Source: an uncultured bacterium
GTDB taxonomy: Bacteria; Pseudomonadota; Gammaproteobacteria; Burkholderiales; Burkholderiaceae_E
Assembly: GCA_903907905.1 (NCBI GenBank)
Contig: CAIVPX010000063.1
Span: forward strand, 1-45,298
Length of the DNA: 45,298 bases
Reading direction: 5' to 3'
Part shown: in pieces, positions 1 through 7,531 of the stretch
Layout: each line of letters starts with the position of its first letter
Numbering within the stretch: the first letter of the stretch is position 1
The notes under the pieces: model-generated
Databases searched by the model: none
What the model was told of the DNA's origin: nothing
Seen by the model: only the letters and a program-made list of their open reading frames with translations
Made by a program: the position numbers and the translations under genes

Positions 1-685
1 ACCACGAACGGATCACGCTGCCCTCGCGCCAGGCCTGTGCGATCGAGGCGGGGTCCGCCAGCAGGTCATCGCGTCGCCCGAGCAAGGCGAAGCCTTCGGC
101 GAGCGCCTGCATCATTCCGTACTCGATTCCGTTGTGAACCATCTTTGCGAAGTGACCCGCGCCGGCCGCGCCGCAGTGCACCCAGCCGCGTTCGGAGCCC
201 GGAGCGAGCGCCCCGATGAGCGGGCGCAGCACCTCAATCGCCCGGGCCGAGCCGCCCAGCATCAGGCAATAACCCTGGGCCAGTCCGTGCACGCCGCCCG
301 AGACGCCGCAGTCGACGAATTCGAGCCCCAGGGATTGCAGGCGCTGCGCGCGCCGCTGTGAGTCGAGGTAGTTGGCGTTGCCGCCGTCGACCAGCACATC
401 GCCTGCTCGCAACATCGATGACAAGGCGTCGACCGTCGCCTCGCTTGCCTCGCCCGCAGGCAGCATCATCCAGACGACGCGTGGTGCTGCCTCCTGGGCA
501 GCCAGGGCGTTCGCAAGATCGGGGTGTACCTGCACCCCGGGCTCGCCGGCCAGCGCTTCACGCGCGGCCGCGCCCGCATCGAATCCGTGAACGCAAACGC
601 GCGCCCGGGCAAGCCGGCGGCTCATGTTGGCGCCCATTTTCCCCAGACCGATCATCACGACCGAGGCGGTGGGTGGGTGGTTCAT
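1..685 (-). CDS. gnd: 6-phosphogluconate dehydrogenase, decarboxylating (short form), 3' end outside the window
   Basis: This gene runs off the left edge, so only the first 228 codons are visible. The product oxidises and decarboxylates 6-phosphogluconate to ribulose 5-phosphate in the cytoplasm. The reading frame opens with a Rossmann dinucleotide-binding loop (IGLGKMGANM, about residues 11-20). It then shows three 6PGDH signatures: GGNANYLDSQRR, SGGVHGLAQGYCLMLGG, and GHFAKMVHNGIEYG, which holds the catalytic lysine. The visible end (WREGSVIRSW) is the start of the all-helical C-terminal domain. The spacing fits the short, about 300-residue enzymes that often use NAD rather than NADP; the cofactor preference is inferred. 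The start at 685 was chosen because GGAG lies 9 nt upstream; an in-frame ATG at 700 is the alternative. It lies 82 bp downstream of miaA on the same strand, with a palindrome in the gap. Confidence 0.9.
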   Translation of the reverse strand, partial: MNHPPTASVVMIGLGKMGANMSRRLARARVCVHGFDAGAAAREALAGEPGVQVHPDLANALAAQEAAPRVVWMMLPAGEASEATVDALSSMLRAGDVLVDGGNANYLDSQRRAQRLQSLGLEFVDCGVSGGVHGLAQGYCLMLGGSARAIEVLRPLIGALAPGSERGWVHCGAAGAGHFAKMVHNGIEYGMMQALAEGFALLGRRDDLLADPASIAQAWREGSVIRSW

Positions 686-724
686 GCCCGCGAACTCCAT
701 GACTGTTTTGGCGCGCGCAAGCAT

Positions 725-736
725 ACACCGCGGTGT
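725..736. promoter_or_regulatory. 12-bp perfect palindrome upstream of gnd
   Basis: ACACCGCGGTGT is a perfect palindrome in the 82-bp gap between miaA and gnd. Read on the minus strand it is followed directly by TATGCT, a possible -10 hexamer for gnd. It could be an operator or a small stem at the end of the miaA transcript. The regulator is unknown. Confidence 0.35.
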
Positions 737-767
737 CCGGGCCGGCCGATGCCTGCGGCAGGGGCGA

Positions 768-1781
768 TCAGGTCACCGACCGATCGAGCGCTTTCGACAT
801 GATCTGTGCGACCTGCTCCAGCCGGTCCGGTGCCAGGCAGTCGACGACCTGTCGCGATGCGTCGGATCGCAGCCAGGTCAGTTGGCGCTTGGCGAGTTGC
901 CGCGTCGCTGCGACGCCGCGATCGAGCAGGTCAGCCAGCGGTGCCTTGGCCCCCTCATCAAGCCAGGCCCACACCTGACGGTAGCCGACGCTGCGCATGG
1001 CGGGCAGTTCGGCATGCAGGCCCGGGCGCAAACGCAGTGCGCGGAGCTCGTCGATCAGCCCTGCCTCGACCATCGATCGAAAGCGCGTCGCGATGCGAGC
1101 GTGCAGCGCGCTGCGATCGGAAGGCTCAAGCGCGATGCAGAGCGGTGGCGGCTCGTTCGCGAGCGCGGGCTGTGGGGCCCGCGCAAGCCAATGGCTCAGG
1201 GTTTGGCCGCTCGCCTCGTACACCTCGAGTGCGCGCTGAATGCGCTGCGAGTCGCCGGGGGCCAGTCGGGCAGCGGTCTGCGGATCGATGCGTGACAGTC
1301 GTTCGTGCAGGGCGGGCCAGCCGAGTCGTGCGGCCTGCGCGTCGAGTGCGGCACGAATGGCGGGGTTGGCGGCCGGCAACTCGTGCAGGCCTTCCCGAAG
1401 TGCCCGGGCGTACAACATGGTGCCGCCCACGAGCAGGGGGAGTTTGCCGCGGGCACTCACCTCGGTGATGAGCCGCTGCGCATCGCTGGCGAAGCGTGCA
1501 GCCGAGTAGCTCTGCTCGGGCTCGACCAGATCGATCAGGTGGTGCGCGACGCGGGCCCTTTCCTCGAGCGAAGGCTTGGCCGTACCGATATCCAGGCCCA
1601 GGTAGACCTGGGCTGAGTCGACGCTGATGATTTCGATCGGAAAACGCTCGGCCAGCGCCATGGCAAGCGCGCTCTTGCCCGAGGCGGTTGGCCCGAGCAG
1701 CAATATCGCAGGCGGGCCGCTGTGCGCCGCCGTTGAGGCCGGAGCGGCTAAAGGCGTGTGGAGGGTGGGCGTTTGGATCAT
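768..1781 (-). CDS. miaA: tRNA dimethylallyltransferase MiaA
   Basis: MiaA transfers the dimethylallyl group to N6 of A37 in tRNAs reading UNN codons, the first step of i6A/ms2i6A synthesis. The 337-residue product, slightly longer than the usual 300-320, has a P-loop GPTASGKS at residues 30-37. This is followed by the [17 protein letters not shown] substrate-binding segment and the [10 protein letters not shown] motif, all diagnostic of the family. The ATG at 1781 overlaps the TGA of the upstream MFS gene as ATGA, suggesting translational coupling. The first 20 residues, before the hydrophobic strand leading to the P-loop, are a non-conserved Ala/Pro-rich tail. In many gammaproteobacteria and betaproteobacteria miaA directly follows mutL; here an MFS gene sits between them. 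Confidence 0.95.
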   Translation of the reverse strand: MIQTPTLHTPLAAPASTAAHSGPPAILLLGPTASGKSALAMALAERFPIEIISVDSAQVYLGLDIGTAKPSLEERARVAHHLIDLVEPEQSYSAARFASDAQRLITEVSARGKLPLLVGGTMLYARALREGLHELPAANPAIRAALDAQAARLGWPALHERLSRIDPQTAARLAPGDSQRIQRALEVYEASGQTLSHWLARAPQPALANEPPPLCIALEPSDRSALHARIATRFRSMVEAGLIDELRALRLRPGLHAELPAMRSVGYRQVWAWLDEGAKAPLADLLDRGVAATRQLAKRQLTWLRSDASRQVVDCLAPDRLEQVAQIMSKALDRSVT

Positions 1782-3010
1782 GCGGTGGCAGCCCGCTCTC
1801 GCAGCGCCGGCAGCAGGAAGGCGCCCAGCGCCGTCAGGGTGGTGATGCTCGCTGTGGTCAGGGCCAGGGGCAGGGTTGTGCCGTCGAAGCTCGTGCCCAC
1901 CCGGATGCCGACCAGCACTGCGGCGGCGTGCATCAGAAATCCTGCCAGCGCGGCCGCCGCGCCGGCCTCCCGAGGGAAGGGGCCGATCGCACCCATCTGG
2001 GAGCTGGGCTGAAGCAGGCCATGCGCGACCATCACGAAGAACATCGGGACCGCCAGCGCGGCGATCGACTGAACCCCGGCGAGAGACAGCGCGAGCAGGC
2101 ACAGACCGGCTGTGCCCGTGACCAGCGCGCCGCGCCGGATCGTGCCGATCAGACCCCAGCGCGGAATGAAGCGTCGCCCCAGCGCAGCGCCCGCCAGAAA
2201 GCCGCAGATCACGCCGCCAAACAGCAGACCGAAGTGGCGCGCGGGCAGTTCGAGCACCCGGATCGCCACGAAGGGCGAGCCCGAGATGAAGCTGAACAGC
2301 GCGCAGTAGGTGCCTGTCGCGATGAAGGTGTGGCTGCGAAACTGCGCGGACTTGAAGATCCTCAGATAGGTTTTTGCCAGTTCGCGCGGCTGCGTTGCGG
2401 TCGGGTTGCGGTGCTGATTGGTCTCAGGCAGTCGGGTGAAGGCCGCCCACAGCATCAGCGCACCTGCCAGAGCGATGGCCACGAAGTTGGCGCGCCAGCC
2501 GAATACCTCCTGAAGCCAGCCGCCGATCCAGGGCCCGGTGATGGGGGCGAGCGCCATCCACGCCAGGGCCCGCGCCATGACCTGAGCGGCTTGCTCCGGT
2601 GCGTGCCGATCGCGCACGATCGCCCGGGCGCAGATGACCACGCAGCAGGTGCCCACCGATTGCACGAAGCGCACCGCGATCAGCGTCTCGAGTGAGCCGG
2701 CCAGCGCGGCCACCAGAGTTGAAACGACATACAGCGCGCAGCCGCCGATGGCCACCGGCCGTCGGCCGAAGCGATCGGTCAGCGGGCCCGCGATCAGTTG
2801 CGCCACAGCAAAACCCGCGATGAAGATCGACAGGGTGAGCTGCGTGGCGGCGACACTCACGTTGAAGTGGTCACCGATGGCTGGCATCGAGGCAAGGTAG
2901 AGGTCGGTGGCGATCGGTTGCAGAGCCATGAAGCCGATCACGATGAAGATCAGCGAGACGGACATCTCGCCGTCGCTGCCCGACGCGTTGCGCTGAAGGG
3001 GTGTGGTCAT
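1778..3010 (-). CDS. MFS drug-efflux transporter, Bcr/CflA family
   Basis: This 410-residue protein is a proton-driven efflux permease with about 12 hydrophobic segments, in the inner membrane. The N-terminal [10 protein letters not shown] segment in the first periplasmic loop and the loop-2/3 signature [11 protein letters not shown] are typical of the Bcr/CflA branch (bicyclomycin or chloramphenicol exporters). The substrate cannot be read from sequence. The ATG at 3010 was chosen because it follows the mutL stop by only 4 nt (TGA-GCGG-ATG); a longer in-frame reading would start well inside mutL. It overlaps miaA by 4 nt at its 3' end. Codon use looks like that of its neighbours, so there is no sign of recent transfer even though it interrupts the mutL-miaA pair. 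Confidence 0.9.
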   Translation of the reverse strand: MTTPLQRNASGSDGEMSVSLIFIVIGFMALQPIATDLYLASMPAIGDHFNVSVAATQLTLSIFIAGFAVAQLIAGPLTDRFGRRPVAIGGCALYVVSTLVAALAGSLETLIAVRFVQSVGTCCVVICARAIVRDRHAPEQAAQVMARALAWMALAPITGPWIGGWLQEVFGWRANFVAIALAGALMLWAAFTRLPETNQHRNPTATQPRELAKTYLRIFKSAQFRSHTFIATGTYCALFSFISGSPFVAIRVLELPARHFGLLFGGVICGFLAGAALGRRFIPRWGLIGTIRRGALVTGTAGLCLLALSLAGVQSIAALAVPMFFVMVAHGLLQPSSQMGAIGPFPREAGAAAALAGFLMHAAAVLVGIRVGTSFDGTTLPLALTTASITTLTALGAFLLPALRERAATA

Positions 3011-3014
3011 CCGC

Positions 3015-4931
3015 TCAGCGGCCGCGCAGAAACCAGCCGTCGAGATCAGTGGTACTGAGTTGCACCCAGGTGGGGCGACCGTGATTGCACTGATCGGCGC
3101 CCGGAGTGGTTTCCATCTCGCGCAGCAGGGCATTCATCTCGGCTACGCTGAGTTGCCGATTCGCCCGGACCGACGCGCGGCAGGCCATGGAGGCAAGCAG
3201 GGCGTCGCGCCGCTCGGTGAGCACGCGGCTCGCGCCATGCGCCTGCAATTCCGCGATGACGTCCCGGGCGAGCGCGATCACGTCGCCGCGTGCGAGCAGG
3301 GCCGGTACGGCGCGTACCGCGATGGCCGTGGGAGAAAGCACGCTCAGTTCGAGCCCCAGCGCGTCGATCGTTTGCGACTCGTCCTCGACGACTTGCACCT
3401 CGAGCGGGTCGGCCCTGAAAGTGGCGGGAATCAGCAGAGGCTGGCGGGCAATCCCCTGCCCGGAGAGGTCCTGTTTGAGGCGCTCGTAGACGATGCGCTC
3501 ATGGGCCGCGTGCATGTCGACCACGACCAGCCCCCGCGCGTTCTGCGCCAGGATATAGATGCCGTGAAGCTGTGCGAGTGCGAAGCCCAGTGGTGGCGAT
3601 GCGGCGGGTGCCTCAGGGGCCAGAAACTGCAGAGCGCGTGCGGTGGCCTGCGGCCCGAAGCCCTGTCTGGGTTCGCCTGCGGTCTGGAAGGCTGCCCAGC
3701 GTGAGCCGGCGTCTGCAGGGGCCGAGTCCGGACCCACACCCGGGCTGCGGGGCGTACCGTCAAGACCAGGAAGCTGTGCGGTGAACCCGCCCGGCGCGCT
3801 TCGGCCCGGCGCGCGCGCGAGCGGCGCATCAAGGCCGGCGAGCGGGCTGCCCAAAGCGGAGGGCTCGCCCGTCGGGGCGAAACCGGGCGCCTGAGCAGCG
3901 CCGCCGGGGTCAAAGGCCGCGCCAGCGAGGCCGGCCCGAAGCGTCTGCTCGACCGCGTGAAAGATGAAGGAGCGGATCGGGCCCAGGTCGCGAAACCGCA
4001 CTTCGGTCTTGGCCGGGTGAACATTGACGTCGACGCGCGCCGGATCGATTTCCAGGAACAGCACATGGGCGGCATGCCGGTCGCCGTGCATGCGGTCGGC
4101 GTAGGCCTGCTTGATCGCGTAGGACAGGGTTCGATCGCGCACGAACCGGCCGTTGACGTAGAAGAACTGGCGATCGGCGCGGGCGCGACTGAGCGTGGGG
4201 AGCCCCAGCACCCCGAACAGTCGAACCTCACCGGCCTGCAGATCGACCAGTCGATGCGCCTCGGCATAGTCGTCACCCAAGCCATCAAGCGCGCGTTGCG
4301 GCCAGTCGGCGCGCGCAAACTCGAGGGCCCGTTTACCGTCGACCCAGGCGCTGAACGCGGCCCTCGGGTGGGCCAGCGCAATGCGTCGCAGGGTGTCAAT
4401 ACAGTGCGCGGCCTCGGTGCCCGGGTTCTTGAGGAATTTTCGTCGCGCCGGTGTCTCGGCGTAGAGGTCGCTCACCTCAATGCGGCTGCCCACGCTGCCC
4501 GACGCGGGCGAGACCCCCAGCGAGGTCGAGTCGATGCAATGGGCCTGCTCGCTCTGCGGCGTTCGGCTGGTGATCCGGGTGCGCGCCACCGAGGCGATGG
4601 AGGCCAGGGCTTCGCCGCGAAAACCGAGCGTGGCCACCCGTTCGAGTTCATCGAGATTGATGATCTTGCTGGTGGCATGACGCGTGAGCGCCAGCGCCAG
4701 TTCGTCGGCTGCGATGCCGCAACCGTTGTCAACGACCACGATGCGACCAACCCCGCCTTCATCGATGCGCAGTTCGATCTGGTCGGCCCCGGCGTCGAGC
4801 GAATTTTCGATCAGTTCCTTGACCACCGAGGCCGGACGCTCGACGACCTCGCCGGCCGCAATCTGGCTGATCAGCCGGTCAGGGAGCAGCGCGATGGTGC
4901 GGCGCGAGGCCGAGGCAGGGGGAGTATCCAC
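3015..4931 (-). CDS. mutL: DNA mismatch repair protein MutL, endonuclease-type
   Basis: MutL couples mismatch recognition by MutS to strand removal. The 638-residue protein has the GHKL ATPase motifs near the N-terminus: ENSLDAGA, DNGCGI, RHATSKI and GFRGEAL. The C-terminal dimerisation domain contains DMHAAHERIVYE, a match to the D-x-H-A-x2-E-x4-E endonuclease motif, together with ACRA and CNHGRP. These motifs mark MutL proteins that nick DNA themselves, as expected in bacteria lacking MutH. The middle linker is Pro/Gly/Ala-rich and variable. The start is GTG at 4931; no Shine-Dalgarno precedes it, but TAGAAT lies 6 nt upstream. It is divergent from dedA and co-directional with the MFS gene and miaA, with gaps of 4 nt or overlaps. 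Confidence 0.97.
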   Translation of the reverse strand: MDTPPASASRRTIALLPDRLISQIAAGEVVERPASVVKELIENSLDAGADQIELRIDEGGVGRIVVVDNGCGIAADELALALTRHATSKIINLDELERVATLGFRGEALASIASVARTRITSRTPQSEQAHCIDSTSLGVSPASGSVGSRIEVSDLYAETPARRKFLKNPGTEAAHCIDTLRRIALAHPRAAFSAWVDGKRALEFARADWPQRALDGLGDDYAEAHRLVDLQAGEVRLFGVLGLPTLSRARADRQFFYVNGRFVRDRTLSYAIKQAYADRMHGDRHAAHVLFLEIDPARVDVNVHPAKTEVRFRDLGPIRSFIFHAVEQTLRAGLAGAAFDPGGAAQAPGFAPTGEPSALGSPLAGLDAPLARAPGRSAPGGFTAQLPGLDGTPRSPGVGPDSAPADAGSRWAAFQTAGEPRQGFGPQATARALQFLAPEAPAASPPLGFALAQLHGIYILAQNARGLVVVDMHAAHERIVYERLKQDLSGQGIARQPLLIPATFRADPLEVQVVEDESQTIDALGLELSVLSPTAIAVRAVPALLARGDVIALARDVIAELQAHGASRVLTERRDALLASMACRASVRANRQLSVAEMNALLREMETTPGADQCNHGRPTWVQLSTTDLDGWFLRGR

Positions 4932-4937
4932 CCCCCG

Positions 4938-4988
4938 ATTCTATCGGTTTGCCCGAGCGCCAAGGCGGCAGCGGCCCGCCTGTATCAT
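4938..4988. promoter_or_regulatory. Divergent -10-like elements of mutL and dedA
   Basis: The 63-bp gap holds two -10-like hexamers, each ending exactly 6 nt before a start codon. TAGAAT (4938-4943, minus strand) precedes the mutL GTG and TATCAT (4983-4988, plus strand) precedes the dedA ATG. Neither gene has a Shine-Dalgarno, and I see no convincing -35 at 16-18 bp. If these are real -10 elements, both transcripts would start at or within a base or two of the start codon. Confidence 0.45.
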
Positions 4989-4994
4989 CGACGC

Positions 4995-5651
4995 ATGGAT
5001 CCGACCCAACTCCTCGACATCTTTCTGCATCTCGACAAGCATCTGGCCGATCTGGTGCAGCACTGGGGCCCGTGGATTTACGCGGCGCTCTTTCTGATCA
5101 TCTTCGTCGAGACGGGTCTGGTGGTCATGCCCTTTTTGCCGGGCGATTCGCTGCTCTTTGTCTGCGGCGCGATTGCGGCGGTGGGCGGCATGAATCTGCC
5201 CCTGCTCATGGGCTTGCTCACGCTCGCTGCGGTGCTGGGTGATGCCCTGAACTATTCGATCGGGCGGCGCGTGGGTGCGAGGGTGTTTGCCTGGGAGCGT
5301 TCGCGCTGGTTCAATCGCGACGCCTTCGATCGCACGCACGCCTTTTACGAGCGCTACGGCGGCATGACGGTCATCATTGCCCGATTTCTGCCCTTTGTCC
5401 GAACCTTCGCCCCGTTCGTGGCGGGCGTGGCGCACATGAACCGCGCGCGGTTTTCACTGTACAACGTGGTGGGGGGCCTGGTGTGGGTCGTCAGCCTGAC
5501 TGGCCTGGGCTATCTGATTGGCAACACCGCCTGGGTCAAGCAGCACTTCGAGTGGGTGACCCTGGCCATGATCATCGTCCCGGGCTTGCCGGCGCTCATC
5601 GAGGTGAGCCGGCAACTGGGGCGCCGTCTGCTCGCCCGGCGAGGGTCGTAA
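4995..5651 (+). CDS. DedA family membrane protein
   Basis: This 218-residue inner-membrane protein belongs to the DedA (SNARE-associated/VTT) superfamily, which includes undecaprenyl-phosphate or phospholipid flippases needed for envelope homeostasis. The family signatures are present: FLPGDSLLFVCG after the first membrane segment, and RFLPFVRTFAPFVAG in the re-entrant region, with the conserved Arg and Pro residues. About four to five hydrophobic segments are visible. The start at 4995 is the only ATG near the conserved N-terminus and is preceded by TATCAT 6 nt upstream rather than a Shine-Dalgarno. It stands alone on the plus strand between divergent mutL and convergent amiC. Which lipid it moves is not shown by the sequence. 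Confidence 0.9.
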   Translation: MDPTQLLDIFLHLDKHLADLVQHWGPWIYAALFLIIFVETGLVVMPFLPGDSLLFVCGAIAAVGGMNLPLLMGLLTLAAVLGDALNYSIGRRVGARVFAWERSRWFNRDAFDRTHAFYERYGGMTVIIARFLPFVRTFAPFVAGVAHMNRARFSLYNVVGGLVWVVSLTGLGYLIGNTAWVKQHFEWVTLAMIIVPGLPALIEVSRQLGRRLLARRGS

Positions 5652-5654
5652 CGC

Positions 5655-5677
5655 CGACGCACTGGCTTTCTGCGTCG
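5655..5677 (+). terminator. Hairpin after dedA (no U-tract)
   Basis: CGACGCA (5655-5661) and TGCGTCG (5671-5677) form a perfect 7-bp stem with a 9-nt loop, 3 nt after the dedA stop and 28 nt before the convergent amiC stop. No T-run follows, so it is a weak intrinsic terminator at best, though its position between converging genes fits transcript end protection or termination. Confidence 0.4.
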
Positions 5678-5705
5678 AGGAGCGCTGCCTGCGCGCGGTG
5701 AGGGC

Positions 5706-7037
5706 TCAGATCGTCGATCCTCGCGCCGCTGCCGCGTGACGCGTCAGGTAGTTGCGAATGCCACTGAAAATCGCATCGGCCAATTTCGCCTGATGAGCGG
5801 GGTCGCCGAGCCTTCGCTCCTCGTCGGGGTTGCTGATGAAGGCGGTTTCCACCAGGATGGACGGGATGTCGGGCGCCTTGAGCACGGCGAAGGCCGCCTG
5901 CTCAGCCTGGCTCTTATGCAGCGAGCCTACCGTTTCGAGCGCGCCCAGCACTTCACCGGCAAGCTTCGATGAGTCGCGAATCTGGGCGGTCGTTGAAAGG
6001 TCGAGCAACACCTTCCTCAGCTCGCGATCGCGCTGCGCCAGGTTGACCCCGCCGATCTGGTCCGCGCCGTTTTCGCGGTCAGCCAGCCAGCGTGCCGAAC
6101 TGCTCGATGCGCCACGTTCGGACAGCAGATAGACCGAGGCGCCGCGGGCATGCGGCTCGATGAAAGCGTCGGCGTGAATCGACACGAATAGATCAGCGCG
6201 CGCGCGTCGGGCTTTACCCACGCGCTGGCCCAGCGGCACGAAGTAGTCGCCGGTGCGGGTCAGAAAGCCGCGCATGCCGGGCTCGGCGCTGATTCTCGCG
6301 TGCAGCAGCTGGGCGATCGCCAGCACCACGTCTTTTTCGCGCGTACCGTTGCGACCGATGGCCCCAGGGTCTTCGCCGCCGTGCCCGGCATCGATGGCGA
6401 CCGTGAAGATGCGGGGGCTGGCACTCGGTTTCTGGGGTGCACGCGAAGCGCTCGACGAACGCCCCCCCGAGTCGGCATGGCCTTGATTGCGGGGCATGTC
6501 GGCGAGCCGGTCTGGCGCCGCCTGCGGAGATTGGCCTCGCGTGCGCTCATCGAGCAGCCCGCGGAGGGGGTCATCGCGCGCGCTGGGATAGAGGTCGATT
6601 ACCAGCCGGTGGCGGTAGGCGGCCACGGGTGCGAGCAAAAAGACCTGAGGCACCACGCCGGTCTTGAGTTCGATGACCAGCCGACTCACGCGGGGCCGGT
6701 GGGCGATCCACTGCGCGGCGGCAATGTAGGGGTCGTCCGCTGAGATGCGAGGCAGCATCCGGCGCAGGTTGGCGTCCGCCTCGATGCCCTCCATTTCGAT
6801 GACCAGGCGCGGTGGATCCGTGAGCAGGCGCTGGTTGGCCTTGAGTGGCGAGTCGAGTTCGAGTGCGATGCGGGTGTAATCGGGGGCCGGCCAGACCCGC
6901 ATCGCCAGCACGCTGGCGGCGTGGGCGAAGGGGAGATCGAGTGTGAGCTGGGTGCCTGCGATCAGCGCGCTGCGCAGCCCGAGCCCGGCGAGTGCGCCGC
7001 GCTGCAGGACACGGCGTCGGGAAGCGCGCTCAGACAT
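5706..7037 (-). CDS. amiC: N-acetylmuramoyl-L-alanine amidase AmiC, Tat-exported
   Basis: The enzyme cleaves the amide between MurNAc and L-Ala to separate daughter cells in the periplasm. The 443-residue protein begins with a twin-arginine signal (SRRRVLQ, residues 5-11) followed by a hydrophobic stretch ending near AHA (about residue 40). An AMIN domain for septal targeting follows (about 42-150), then a low-complexity linker (about 170-210). The Amidase_3 catalytic domain comes last, with zinc and catalytic residues in DAGHGGEDPG, the Glu of TREKDV, SIHADAF and the Glu of VETAFISN. Its 5' end overlaps tsaE by 76 nt, a common arrangement that implies co-transcription. The ATG at 7037 was chosen because it yields the complete Tat signal. 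Confidence 0.95.
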   Translation of the reverse strand: MSERASRRRVLQRGALAGLGLRSALIAGTQLTLDLPFAHAASVLAMRVWPAPDYTRIALELDSPLKANQRLLTDPPRLVIEMEGIEADANLRRMLPRISADDPYIAAAQWIAHRPRVSRLVIELKTGVVPQVFLLAPVAAYRHRLVIDLYPSARDDPLRGLLDERTRGQSPQAAPDRLADMPRNQGHADSGGRSSSASRAPQKPSASPRIFTVAIDAGHGGEDPGAIGRNGTREKDVVLAIAQLLHARISAEPGMRGFLTRTGDYFVPLGQRVGKARRARADLFVSIHADAFIEPHARGASVYLLSERGASSSSARWLADRENGADQIGGVNLAQRDRELRKVLLDLSTTAQIRDSSKLAGEVLGALETVGSLHKSQAEQAAFAVLKAPDIPSILVETAFISNPDEERRLGDPAHQAKLADAIFSGIRNYLTRHAAAARGSTI

Positions 7038-7498
7038 GCCCTGCCCCGGTCGGTACCCGCGGCGAGTCGCACCAGGCGCTCCGGCCCGGCATCGGCTTGC
7101 ATCCAGTCAAAATGCAGCCAGAGGTCGGGGACGGGCAGCGTGTCCCCGGCCATTTCGGGCCATTCGATGACCACGGCGATCGTGCCGTCGAAAGACTCCT
7201 CAAAGCCCGCATCTCGCCACGCCTCTGGTTCGGATAACCGATAAAAATCAAAATGAAGGAGCTCAAACTTCTCCAGATTATAAGGTTCCATCAGGGCAAA
7301 GGTGGGGCTCTTTACCTTACCCTCGTGACCGAGCGTGCCCAGCAGGGCCCGGGTGAAGCTGGTCTTGCCTGCTCCGAGTTCGCCCGACAGGTAAATCAGA
7401 AACCCCGGCCGCATACAGGGTGCGATGGCCCCGGCCAGACGCAATGTGGCGGTCAAATCGGGCAGAGGGCATTGCAGACTGGGCTCGAGCGGTTTCAC
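6962..7498 (-). CDS. tsaE: tRNA threonylcarbamoyladenosine biosynthesis ATPase TsaE
   Basis: TsaE is the ATPase that works with TsaB and TsaD to form t6A37 on ANN-decoding tRNAs. The 178-residue reading has a Walker A motif (SGELGAGKTS, about residues 38-47), the conserved KSPTFALMEPY switch segment, HFDFYRL and the EWPEM motif. The start is uncertain: there is no ATG, so either GTG at 7498 (used here, leaving about ten residues before the conserved LPDLTATL) or TTG at 7519 is possible, and neither has a clear Shine-Dalgarno. The C-terminal tail of about 30 residues is not conserved and is encoded in the 76-nt overlap with amiC. It is divergent from queG, with about 12-33 bp between the start codons. 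Confidence 0.93.
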   Translation of the reverse strand: MKPLEPSLQCPLPDLTATLRLAGAIAPCMRPGFLIYLSGELGAGKTSFTRALLGTLGHEGKVKSPTFALMEPYNLEKFELLHFDFYRLSEPEAWRDAGFEESFDGTIAVVIEWPEMAGDTLPVPDLWLHFDWMQADAGPERLVRLAAGTDRGRACLSALPDAVSCSAAHSPGSGCAAR

Positions 7499-7519
7499 GG
7501 TGCTTGGGCGAGGGATCAA

Positions 7520-7525
7520 TAGAAT
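7520..7525 (+). promoter_or_regulatory. -10-like TAGAAT just upstream of queG
   Basis: TAGAAT ends 6 nt before the queG ATG, and no Shine-Dalgarno is present. The same hexamer at the same distance precedes mutL, and at 7 nt precedes dnaE. A good -35 is not recognisable. If it is functional, the queG mRNA would begin at or next to its start codon. Confidence 0.4.
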
Positions 7526-7531
7526 CGCGCA

